Shown here one piece after another: positions 11,351 through 21,925 of a stretch of 64,000 nt of DNA. Numbering within the stretch: the stretch's first letter is position 1; each line of letters opens with the position of its first letter. The stretch comes from Monodelphis domestica. Taxonomy: Eukaryota > Chordata > Mammalia > Didelphimorphia > Didelphidae. Where the stretch lies: NCBI RefSeq assembly GCF_027887165.1, contig NC_077234.1:247217658-247281657 (forward strand), in the 5' to 3' direction. The notes beneath the pieces are model-generated. The model was given only the letters and a program-made list of their open reading frames with translations, was not told the DNA's origin and did not search any database. The translations under genes and the position numbers were made by a program.

Positions 11351-12494
11351 AGTTTTTTCCTCCTTATTATTCCTTTAGACTGCTTCAGTCCATGCTATCC
11401 AAGAGAAGCTAATCATTTGAATCCATGACTATATTATGATATTAATGAGTTTTAAGGTATTGGAACACCATTTCCCTGTCTTAAAAGCTCAGAAATCAAG
11501 GAATCTAGAGGAAATGGTCTACATTAAGGTCTCAACTTCGTAACTTTTTCAGGCTGAGTTGGGGAGTTGTCCTGGCCCTAGCTGAGTCTTTGGGAAGGAT
11601 TGATGGATTTTATCCCGGGGCCAGAGAGTGGTTGCAGGTGGGCTAGCAATAGATGATACCATCTGAAATCTAATAGAGTGTAACTGAGAAATAACAAAAT
11701 TAGTGAGAGCCTTTAGGAGACAGTGACCAAAAATCAGGTGGAAGAATATTATCAATTAAGGAATCAGTAGGGCATACAAGATGAAAAACAAACAGGAACT
11801 CCATGAGGATCTCAAACTTGTAGGTATCCTTTCCTTTGGCACTTTGGGTGCTCACAAGATGATACAGATCCTTGGGAGAGCCTGCAAGAAACTCTATCAG
11901 TATGAATTAGATTTGTCCCACCCTTCCCGATAAACAAATTAGTGAACCTCCAACCTCCCTTTTTGAGGAGAGAGGTGGAGGTGAAATATCACGCCAGCTG
12001 AGGTCTATTCTGGCTTAAGGTGTCACCATCCTGATCTTAAGTCCTGTCCTAATACAGAAGAAATGAGTATGCAGATACAATAATACAGAAAGCAAAAATG
12101 ATACAATGTCTATTAACAACATTAACTAACATTGGGCTTCTTTGCAACATAGCTCTACACAACCAAAAGAACATGGAAAGAATAACTAGTTGATTAGAAT
12201 CAGAGTAACCTTTCATAAAAAAATTGCTTAGATTCACAATTATGAGAAAACTCTTCACATCAATCTTTAGATATAACCTAGTTGGTGACAGCAAACCTAT
12301 TAGAGACTAAGTGTACAAACCAAGTGTCTGTGCCTAGGGAGCAAACACTCCCATGGAACTACTGGTTAAAGGGGTGAGGGATATCCTTAGGCATGCATGG
12401 GGGGACAGCCCACCCAGGCTTCCCTGTGGCTCTCTAGTAACACACTGGCAAACTCTGTGCTGCAGCAAGGGTGAGTGTGCCCACAGACATTGGA
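11351..12494. other. No gene seen
   Basis: Mostly unique AT-rich sequence. Short open frames here show no codon or domain signal. It may include worn parts of the LTR-like element to its left. Confidence 0.4.
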
Positions 12495-15400
12495 GACTGG
12501 TCTGTAGTTTTCTTTCTTTGTTTTTGACCTGCCTGGCTTTGGAATCAGTACCATATTTGTGTTATAAAAGGAATTTGGTAGAATTCCTTATTTGTTTATT
12601 ATGTCAAATAGTTTGTATTGTACTGGGATTAGTTGTTCTTTGAATGTCTGATAGAATTCACTTGTGAATCCTTCTGGCCCTGGGGAATTTTTCATAGGGA
12701 TTTCTTTGATGGCTTATTCAATTTCTTTTTCTGATATGGGATTATTTAAGAATTATATTTCTTAGGGGACAGCTGGGTAGCTCAGTGGATTGAGAGCTAG
12801 GCGTAGAGATAGGAAGTCCTAGGTTCAAATCTGGCCTCAAACACTTCTCAGCTGTGTGACCCTGGGCAAGTCACTTGACCCCCATTTCCCAGCCCTTACC
12901 ACTCTTCTGCCTTGGAGCCAATACACAGTGTTGACTCCAAGACATAAGGTAAGGGTTTTAAAAAAAAAGAATTATATTTCTTCTGTTAATCTAGGCAATT
13001 TATATTTTTTAAAATATCCCTATCACCTAGATTACCATATTTATTGCCATATAATTGAGCAAAATAGTTTTTAATAATTGCCTTAATTTCCTCTTCATTA
13101 GAAGTGAGGTCTCCCTTTTCATCTATGATACTTTAAATTTGGTTTTCTTCTTCCCTTTTTTTTATTATATTGACCAGCATATTGTCTATTTTATTTGTTT
13201 TTTTTTCCAAAATACCAATTTCTAGTCTTATTTATTAATATAATAGTTCTTTCACATTTAATTTTATTAATTTATCCATTAATTTTTAGGTTCTTTAATT
13301 TCATTTTCATCCAGGCATTTTTAATTTGTTCACTTTAAAGTTTTTAATTTGCATGCCCAATTTGTTGACCTCTGTCCTCCCTAATTTGTTAATAAATGAA
13401 CTCAAAGGTATAAATTTCTCCCTGAGTACTGCTTTGGCTGCATCCCATAGATTTTGAAAGGATGTCTCATCATTGTCATTTTCTTTAATAAAATTATTAA
13501 TTGATTATATGATTTGTTTTCAACTGATTTTGGAGAATCATATTATTTGATTTCTAATTAATTTTTGATTTGTCTCCCAATGTACCCATACTAACTAATT
13601 TTATTGCATTATGAACTGAAAAGGTTGCATTTATTATTTCTGGTTTTTTGCACTTGTTTGCCACATTTTTATAACCTAGTACATGGTCAAGCTTTGTGAA
13701 TGTATCATATGCTGCTGAAAAGAAGGTATATTCCTTTTTTCCCTATTTATTTTTCTCCACATATCTACTAACTCTAATTTTTATAAGATTTCTTTCACAT
13801 CTCTTACTTCTTTCTTATTTATTTTTTGGTTTGATTTATCTAGATCTGATAGAGGAAGGTTCAGGTATCCCACTAGTATAGTTTTACTATTTCCTCCTTC
13901 AACTCCACCAGTTTCCCCTTTAGAAATTTAGATGCTATACCATTTGGTGCATATATGCTGATTACTGATATTTCCTCATTGTCTATACTGCCTTTAATCA
14001 GGATGTAATTACTTTCCTTATCTCTTTTAATCAGATGTATTTTTACTTTGGCTTTATCAGATATCATGATTGTAGCTCCTGCCTTCTTTATCTCAGATGA
14101 GGCCCAATAGATTTTGCTCCAGCTTTTTTCATTTACCCGGTGTTTGTCTACCTGCCTCATGTATATTTCTTTTAGACAATATACAGTAGGATTTTGGTTT
14201 CTAATCCACTGTGCTATTTGCTTCCATTTTATGCATGAGTTCATCCCATTCACATTCAGAGTTATGATTGCCACTTGTGTATTCCCCTACATTTTGATAT
14301 CCTCTCCTAGTCTTGCCTTTTCTTCTTTCGCTATATCCTTTTAAACCAGTATTTTGCTTTTAATCAGTCCCCCTAATCCCCACCCTTATTATACTTCCTT
14401 TTCTGCCCCCTCCCTTTTTGTTCCCTTCTTATTTTTTTAGGGTATGTTAAGTTCCCTACCTCTCTCTCTTTTCCTGACTTTGGGTACTCCCTGTCCCACT
14501 ACCCCCCCACCTTAGTTTTTCCCTTTTCACTTTCTCTGTAGGGTAAGATAGAATTCAATGCCCCAATGTATCTAGATGCTCTTCCCTCTCAGAATTGATT
14601 TCACTGAGAATAAGATTTAAGTATTATCTATTAAGTACTCTCTTCCTCTCCTTCTTATAGTAGTATTCTTCCCTTCCCCATCCCATGCACCTCTTTGAGT
14701 GATATAAATCATCCTATTTTTCTTATTCCTTCATGTTTCTTTTGGTGCCATCTTCTATTCCCTCCACCTTTTTCTTTTTTGCATGTCATCTTAGAACTAC
14801 TCATTACCCCAATCTCTACCTATGAATGATTCTTCTAATTACTACAATAGTGGATATAATTTTTGAGAGTTACAAATAACATTTTTCCATATGTTAATAT
14901 AAACAATTTGATCTTATTGAAGCCCTTAAAGAAGAACATTTAAATTAAAATCTTTTTTCTTTCCCCTCTTTCTTATTTACCTTTTCATATTTCTTTTGAT
15001 TTTTGTGTTTGGATATCAAACTTTCCCCTTAGTTCTGGTCTTTTCTTTACAAATACTTGGAAATCTTTTATTTTGTTGATTGCCCATACTTCCCCCTTGA
15101 AGTATATAGTTAGTTTTGATGGGTGGGTAATCCTTAGTTCCAATTCTCTTGCCTTTCTGAATATCATATTCCAAGCCTTGCGGTCCTTTAGTGTGGGAGC
15201 TGTCAGATCTGGTGTAATCCTTATTGGTGCTCCTTGATATCTGAATTCCTCATTTTGGCTCCTTGTAAAATTTTGTCCTTAGCTTGGAAGCTCTTGAATT
15301 TGGCAATTACATTCCTGGGAGTTGTCTTTTCAGGATTTAGTGTAGAGGGTATTCTATAAACTCTATGAACTTCGATGTCTATTTTGCCTCCTTGTTCAAG

Positions 15401-16572
15401 AACATCAGGGCAGTTTTCTTGGATTATTTCTTGTAGTATGATGTCAAGATTTCTGTTTATTTCTGGGTTTTCTAGTTGAGCAATGATTCTCAAGTTGTCT
15501 CTTTTCAATCTGTTTTCGAAATCATTTCTTTTCTCAATGAGATATTTCATGTTTCCTTCTATTTTGTCAGTGTTTTGACTTTTATTAATTCTTGCTGTTT
15601 AGTGAGATCATTGGCTTCCAATTGCCCAATTCTGGTCTTTAAAGACTGGTTTTCTGCTATAATTTTTTGATTTCCCACTATAACCTTTTGATTTTCTTTT
15701 TTTGGTTTGGTCTGTCCTTTTCATGACTTGCAGCTGTTTAATTTTGGTCTCCAGTTGGGAGTTCCTATCTTTTAAACTGTTATTTTCTTTTTGAACTGTT
15801 TCCCACTTTTCTTGCCAAAATTATTCCATCTTTCTCATAAGCTCCTACTTAAATTCTTCAAGAGCTTGGGGCCAAGTTTCATCTTTTTGGAAGGTTTGGA
15901 TGTGTTTACTTGTTTGTCATCTTCTGCTGTTTCCTCTGTAGTCTGGAATTTTTTTCACCATAAAAATTATCCAGGGTCAATCTTGTTCTCAGTGTTTGGA
16001 AGTTGTTTTTCCTGGGCATTGTTTGCCATCACTATGCTGGTTTTTCCTTCACTTTCCAGTCAGAAGTCTGAGTGAGGAGGGCAGGCTCTTTGTGTATGGA
16101 GCTAAGGTGGTTTTTGCCTAAGACCTCCTCTTGAGTCTCCACAGCTTCTACAGTGTGCCGCCCTTCTCTGTGCTATCTCTGCATCCAAGGTCCATGCTCT
16201 TCAGACTGCTGGAATCTCAAATCTATTTGCTCTCAGGGATAGGCCCTTGGTGGTGTTAGTCAGCTGACAAGGATCTAGAGGTGCCCTTTACTCACTTGCT
16301 GATTCTATTGCACTGGCTCTGACTCTGACTCTGTAGGTGGGGTTGGGGGAGGGTTGATCGGCTTGTGTTTTGTTGGAATCTATTTCACCCTCTTATAGTG
16401 TGGAAATGCCCAAATCCCATGTAACTTCAATGTTGCACCATACTGTGGAGTCCCTTTGTTCATATAGATTTAGGTTTTTTTTTTTTTTGTCTTTTGAAGT
16501 AGTCTGTATAGGTAGGTGATGCGGCGAGGAAGAGTGCTACTTCTACACTGCAACCATGTTAACCCAGAAGTC
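12495..16572 (-). mobile_element. L1 element, antisense, 5' end present, 3' half missing
   Basis: The minus strand begins at the right with GGGACTTCTGGGTTAACATG, the start of a marsupial L1 5' UTR. It continues through ORF1: coiled coil about 15850-15550, RRM region 15550-15221 with RRDNLRI-like sequence, and C-terminal domain 15167-14985. It then enters ORF2, with the endonuclease at 14274-13873 starting MAIITLNVNGMNS and including QNPTVYCLKE. It stops inside the RT domain near 12495. The coding frames are broken by stops and frameshifts. Losing the 3' end while keeping the 5' end is the reverse of normal L1 truncation and implies a later deletion or recombination. Confidence 0.85.
12764..12966 (+). 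mobile_element. Marsupial SINE1-type element nested in L1
   Basis: A complete sense SINE (GGGGACAGCTGGGTAGCTC ... CTCCAAGACATAAGGTAAGG, A-tail) flanked by a perfect 16-bp duplication AAGAATTATATTTCTT at 12748-12763 and 12967-12982. It therefore inserted into the L1 after that copy was in place. Confidence 0.93.
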
Positions 16573-16829
16573 CCCTAAAAAGCTATTTTAAAAAATGTTC
16601 CTTGCTATACATTTTCCTTAATAGATGTAACTCTGTGACTTGTGACACAAGATATTGACATTATTTAGTGGGTAAAAGAATTTATCTGTGATGATATACT
16701 TAAATTTATAGTCCAATATTTTTGCCAATAGATCAACATGATAATTATTGATAACAAATAAAGATCAGGTCCCTATACAAAAGTAGTTCCATATTTCCCT
16801 CCTGGATGGGAAACTGTCAAAAGTAAATG

Positions 16830-16878
<49 letters not shown>

Positions 16879-17367
16879 TATATGTGGTTCACAACTTAAA
16901 AAAATGTTTTGAAAAATAGCCTTTGTAAAAGAAATCATCAAAAGGTTGGCCAACATTCTATGGAATTTCCCCCCTCTGATCAAGATAATCTGTTACGATA
17001 TGGCATCTTTGAGGGTCTGATCATAGAAGGATATGTGGAGAGTATGCACACACTAAAATAATAAATTATTTGAAATACCAAAGCATAGGATCATGAACAT
17101 CATTGAAGAATAAGTCAGTTTATCAATCAATCATTGGGCTTTTACCAAGTCATATTGGAAAGGAGATATTCACCTCCTGCTTCAAATTCAGATATTAAGA
17201 GACAGTGAAGCTGGAAAGTGAGGGAAGAATGAGATGAACATAGCAACATTTTTCATTGCATATATCCATGAAGGTATCTAATTAGCATTCTTATAATGCT
17301 CCAAATATTTCTCTGCCTGAGCAAAAAGAAAGATGGAGACACACACTTCAAAAAATTAAACTATCAT
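16573..17367. other. Flank downstream of the - strand gene; (CA)n run
   Basis: Contains a CA dinucleotide array at about 16831-16874. Otherwise unique AT-rich sequence between the antisense L1 and the stop codon of the - gene. This is where the 3' UTR of that gene should lie; an ATTAAA word overlaps the stop codon on the minus strand. Confidence 0.6.
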
Positions 17368-20300
17368 TTAATTTTTCCCTCTTTGCAATCTCTCTAAGAG
17401 GGATTTTACATTTCTTTCATGTTTCATTGGCTCTTCCCTGGTGCTATAGTTCTTCAAGTGTGAGTTTCTTCTAAATGCCTCTGAATTGGTAGATGTACTT
17501 CTTTCCCATTGCTTATTATCAGTGTCAAATATAATTTTGGAAGAGTGAACCCTTGGAGGTACCTGTTGGAAAGTAAGTGATTCTTCTGATTGAGATTGTG
17601 GATATGACTTCTTATTGAGAGAATGAGTATGGTGTGGGATGGTGGCTTCAGTTCGAGGTGAAGGATATGTAGATGAAGGACTGTAGTGTTGGTCAAAATC
17701 AGAAGCGTAGCATGTCTTTGACTGGGGAATTTGAAGAACAAATTTCACCCCCATCTCTTCTGCAGAGCCAGGTACAGGCATTGGTATGGCCAACAAACGT
17801 GCTTGACAAGAATATTTTGATCCATGACCATGGAAACAACCATTTGGGGCCCAAGAGGCACAAACTAAACAGACTTTATAACCACATAATAGATGTCGAG
17901 CAGATCGATCCATGGACCCTCTCATCCGCCTCAGGAGAATCTGCTTACGGATGTCACTTTTCATCTTTTCCTGAGGGATGGAACTGATGATATCATTCAT
18001 CGTATTAGTAGGGACAAGTCCACCCTCAATGGTGTATGGTTTGATGTATTTTAAAGACCATGTGGCTTTGGTATTTTTTACATTTGGGATCTGGTATTGG
18101 AGTTTAGTTTGAATCTCATTATGGCAATCAGAGCTCAGTGAAACCTTGGTTTTGGGAATTCTGGGCTTGAGCACATGATCTGGTAGAGATTCACACCGTT
18201 GCTTGTCCTCTGTAAATGCTGACTTGCATTTTAGGGCTGACCTATCCATGCCTCGGGTATTTTGGGGTTCTTCTGTAGTCTTGGCTTGTTGATCAAAGCT
18301 TTGTGAAGTGGAAGCTTGGCAGGTCATCCTAGGACGACCTGGGCTTGATTGAGCCCGTTTGTGCTGGTATCTTGGAGGTGTGACCTGCTTGAGCTGTGAA
18401 AACCTTTTTTCCCAATGTTCAAGTAATGACTTACTAGAGCCCTTGAATCGGGCATCTTGTACATCCTTGGAATGGAACTCAGAGCCAGGCGTTGTAAGTC
18501 GATGGTGAGGCAAAAGTGGGGCCTTGGAGTTGGGAACAGGTAGAGGTGGAGTTTGGTGGTCTAGGGTTGGTGTTTTTTTCCGTTGATCCATGCCTACTGG
18601 CTGTATATCCAGGTGATCGAGGCCTCCTCGAGGAATTTCCCTTGCATTCGTGTTTGGTACCATCTTGACTCGTTTATCAGGAATTTGGAGCGGTGTGTCC
18701 CAGGAGTCAGAGGTCAGTTGAATTTCAGTCCAGTGATCCGTGACCCACGGAACTGTGGTTTGTTGAGTCAAGCTCAGTGGAGCATTATTACAATTGTTTT
18801 GAGACAGTGCAGATATATTCTGTTGGGTCAAGTTTGGTGTCAGTTCATCCTGGTGGTCTAGGCCTGATGGAATTGCAGAAACTCTGTCAGAGCTTTGTTT
18901 AGCGGGTGCTTGGCCAGTATAATGTGTGGTATTATTACAGTTGTTTAGAGACAATCCAGATTTGCTATGCTGGGTCAGGTGCAATGGGAATTCATCGCGG
19001 TCTAGGGCTGATGGAATGGTGGGAACTCTGGCAGAGCTAAGTGTAGATGTCGGTTGGCAAATATAATTCAGGGCATTGCAGTTGCTCAGAGCCAATGCAG
19101 GGGTATTATGCTGGGTCAGATACAGTGCGAGCTCATCATAGTTTAGGCCTGATGGAATTGCCGAAGCTTTGCCAAAGCTTCGCGTAGGGGCTGCTTTCCT
19201 GTGATACTCCGGGACGCTCTCCTCGTCTTCATTTGAGCCTGATGAAGTGCCATACTCGCTGTTAGCATGTGGTTGAGGTACGGCCCAGTAATTGTTCTGT
19301 GGCAGGGCCTTCACCCATCTGGAGGTTGCTGATGACTTCATCTTGTGCTGCAACCCAAATGGCCTCTTAGCATGGTGTTCCGAGCGTGGTGGAGCTCGCA
19401 GGGTAGCGTGTGGCTCTGACGGTAAGCTGGTCTGATGGTCAGGGCATGAGCGGGCTGGAGAGGCGTGCCAGTTGTATGCAGGGGGTGGCGCTGAGGGCTT
19501 TGCCTTGTCCTGCAGCTTGATGCCTGATGATTTCATGGTGACAGCTTTCCCCAGGATGATGAGGCTAGGCGTGGGCGCAACATAGGGTTTGGAGCTTGGT
19601 GAGCCTGCATTCGCGACCTTGGAACGGTAGTTGCATCGTATTGAGGAGACGGCACCAGCCCTCGCGTGGGGTACAGGGCTTCTTAAAGACGCTATTAACC
19701 TGGAGGTATAAATAGATGGCTTTGGCGTTGGAGCTCTGACCCAGGGCTTTGAGCTTGAAACGGCCACAGCTGTGGCCTTGGACCAGGGATCAAGACAGGG
19801 TAATGGCGCCACGTGGGCTCGATGCTGGTGGTGGTCTTCTGCCAGGAGGGCTGTGGCTCTGACCTGGTATCTGGGATGCGCCGAAGCCTGGGTTTCATAA
19901 CTGAGGCCAGCTGATGGTGCCGCTGCTACCTTGGTCTGGGCGTAAGGGCAGGGCAGAGCCCCGTCTTGGTGGTCAGCTCTTGATGTGGACCGCTGATGCT
20001 GACTGAAGCGCAGTAACTCCTCATTCTGATAGTCACAGGCCTGTAAAATCTTAGGAAGGTGTTCAGGACCCGATGGCGTCTCCACTCGTGGGGAGGGGTC
20101 CGGTGGAGCTTCATACAAGTTCAGTGAGCTGCTGAGAGGTGCTTTGAATGGCTCTGCTTGTAGCAAATCCACAGAGGTCCTGGCTCTGTGCTCCGGATAA
20201 AGTAAAGGCAAGACAGGGGTCCCGGCACGGCGTTTGTGACCCAAGGAGACGTTTGCCGGGCTTTGGTGGTGAAGATGGGAGAATTTTTCAGCCTCTGTCT

Positions 20301-20507
20301 TGGAAGCATGGGATAGTTGAACAGGCGCCACTCTTGGATGAGGAAGGTCTGATAACTTGCTTCTTAATTGTTGATATTTGATATAGCTGATACGATCGGG
20401 CTTCTGTTGTTGGCTTCCTTCACGTGGCGGTGCAAGTCGGAGAGAGGGATATGCTACTAACCGTGACTTTTCCTGACGGCCTTTTGGAGGGAAGTGTACC
20501 AGATTTG
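17368..20507 (-). CDS. Large coding exon of an unrecognised marsupial gene (paralog B)
   Basis: An open frame of about 1,045 residues from a predicted phase-1 acceptor. No in-frame ATG lies in its first part; the first alternative start is a GTG at 20331. Yet homology to paralog A clearly extends upstream of that GTG: here YIKYQQLRSKLSDLP, there HIKHQSRTKLSQLP. The start codon must therefore come from an upstream exon. In order it has a Ser/Pro/Ala/His-rich N-terminal half, an acidic serine stretch (about 19262-19201, GSNEDEES), a triplicated 47-48-residue unit (19167-18760), and the conserved C-terminal block (about 18070-17720) with IEGG, SIPQE, KQILLRRM and C-x2-C-x7-C-x-H-x-H at 17871-17824. 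It ends with a basic tail (VKSLLERLQRGKN). It lacks the 23-unit array of paralog A. GC content is higher than in its surroundings. Function unknown; probably an intracellular testis-type protein. Confidence 0.83.
18760..19167 (-). repeat. 3 x 47-48-residue coding repeat in paralog B
   Basis: Units of 141, 144 and about 123 bp begin at 19167, 19026 and 18882. Each has the pattern [ST]-IPS-[GA]-L followed by D-E-[LF], then LTQ-[HQ], then NCN (ASAIPSGL, VPTIPSAL, VSAIPSGL). The last unit is incomplete. Paralog A has no obvious triplication here, so this is a separate expansion from its 63-bp array. Confidence 0.88.
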
Positions 20508-20545
20508 CTGATGAGGAAGAAATTAGGGGTAAAAGAAAGAGGAAA
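20508..20545 (-). other. Predicted 3' splice acceptor of the - gene
   Basis: On the minus strand the tract TTTTACCCCTAATTTCTTCC is followed by TCATCAG, with AG at 20509-20508. The exon then begins CAAATCTGGTACAC. Upstream the frame soon meets stop codons. Position, sequence and phase all match the acceptor at 3972 in paralog A. Confidence 0.7.
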
Positions 20546-21039
20546 ACTACACATACAGAATATATAGAAGAGGAAACTGGGAAATAGTAAGTAGTAGAGA
20601 AGATGGCAAATGCCTAACAATACGAATTTCATGTAGCAACTTATCGTTTCTAAGCATTCTCCTAAACATTATTCCCTTTTCTAAATTCCTACACAATGCC
20701 AGGAGGGATCCGGGGCTCATTAACTCACATTTAATATATGTTGAAACGGAGGCACAGGGAGATGTTTCAAAGGTTTTACACTAGTAAACTATGAAGTCAA
20801 GTCCAGAATATGGAAGAAAACTTGGCCAGAATTGGACATGTGATTGAGTCAACGCTGGAATTCACAGGACTTCTCGTGTAAAGGTCCCCTCCTCATTTGA
20901 CTCACACACTCACTCTTCTAGAATAATGAATCATCACTTCTCTGCCATTCCATTCAATCTCTTCCACTCATCTATGAATAACTTAGGTCTGACTTTGGCG
21001 TCCTTCTTCTCCCCCATCCCTCCAACATTCACCACAGAC

Positions 21040-21750
21040 ATACACACTCAATAAGCTCCAGTTAGCCTCTGTTTCCTTCCGGATGACACATAAAGACTTC
21101 CGTTTGGAATTTGAAATCCTTCACCAGTCAATTGCTTCCTCCCTCTTCCATCTTACATTTGACCTCCTCCCCCTCCCTTCCATGTGCTACATAATCCTTC
21201 TTCGTTGGCCCACTTGCTGTTTCTTGACAAGAAGGCACTCCATCTTCCACCTGAGCCTTGGCCTTGGATACTCTTCTCCCCGTAGTATTCTGAATCTTTG
21301 CCTCCACTGCTTAGTTTTCTTGACTTTCCCTCCCTGGCTCCCTACTGCTAACGCCTTCTATCTGAGATTACCTTCCATTTACTCAAAGTACACCTGGGTG
21401 CTCTCTCCCCTCTCAGAATTTTGGCCAGGGACTTATTTTTGGCCTTTCTTTGTTTGTGACTGGCACATAAATGTTAAAAGCAGCTAAGTGGCGTGATGAA
21501 TTGGGCAGTGGATCTAGAGTCACGAAAATCTGAGTTCAAATCCAACCTCAGTCATTTATTAGTTATAGAACCACTTAACCATGTCAGTCTCAATTTCCTG
21601 AATCATAAAATAATAATAAAAATAAAGCACTGATCTCACAAGGTTCTAATGAGGTAATATATTTGTAAATAGTCTAGTGCCTACATAGCTCTTAATAAAT
21701 ACTTCTTTCCTTAATGCTTGTTGACTGACAACATTCTTGCCTACATTGTT

Positions 21751-21786
<36 letters not shown>

Positions 21787-21925
21787 ATATATATGTTGTC
21801 TCAACCATTAGAATGTGAGCTTCTTATAAGATTGGGGTGAGCATGTTCCCTTTCTTTGTGTCTCTAATGCTTGGCACAATGCCTAGAACATTAAGTTCAG
21901 TGGAAGAATTATAATAAATGCTTAT
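21040..21925 (+). mobile_element. L2 LINE 3' region, split by a MAR1 SINE
   Basis: Recognisable L2 3' words: AAGCTCCAGTTAGCCTC near 21053, 'TTTGGAATTTGAAATCCTTC', 'CTTGCTGTTTCTTGACAAG', 'CTGCTAACGCCTTC', then beyond the SINE 'TTAGAATGTGAGCTTC' and the 3' tail 'ATAATAAATGCTTATTCA'. A short (AT)n run at about 21761-21783 lies within it. Old; no coding capacity. Confidence 0.75.
21478..21722 (+). mobile_element. MAR1/MIR-type CORE-SINE
   Basis: Starts GCAGCTAAGTGGCGTGATG, then 'CTGAGTTCAAATCC', 'TCAATTTCCTGAATCATAAA', and 'AAGGTTCTAATGAGGTAATA', with the usual CORE-SINE order. Inserted into the L2 remnant. Confidence 0.8.

Noticed and set aside
21083-21487. 134-codon frame as a membrane protein
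   Set aside because: It lies in the L2 LINE 3' region; the hydrophobic look comes from C/T-rich sequence.
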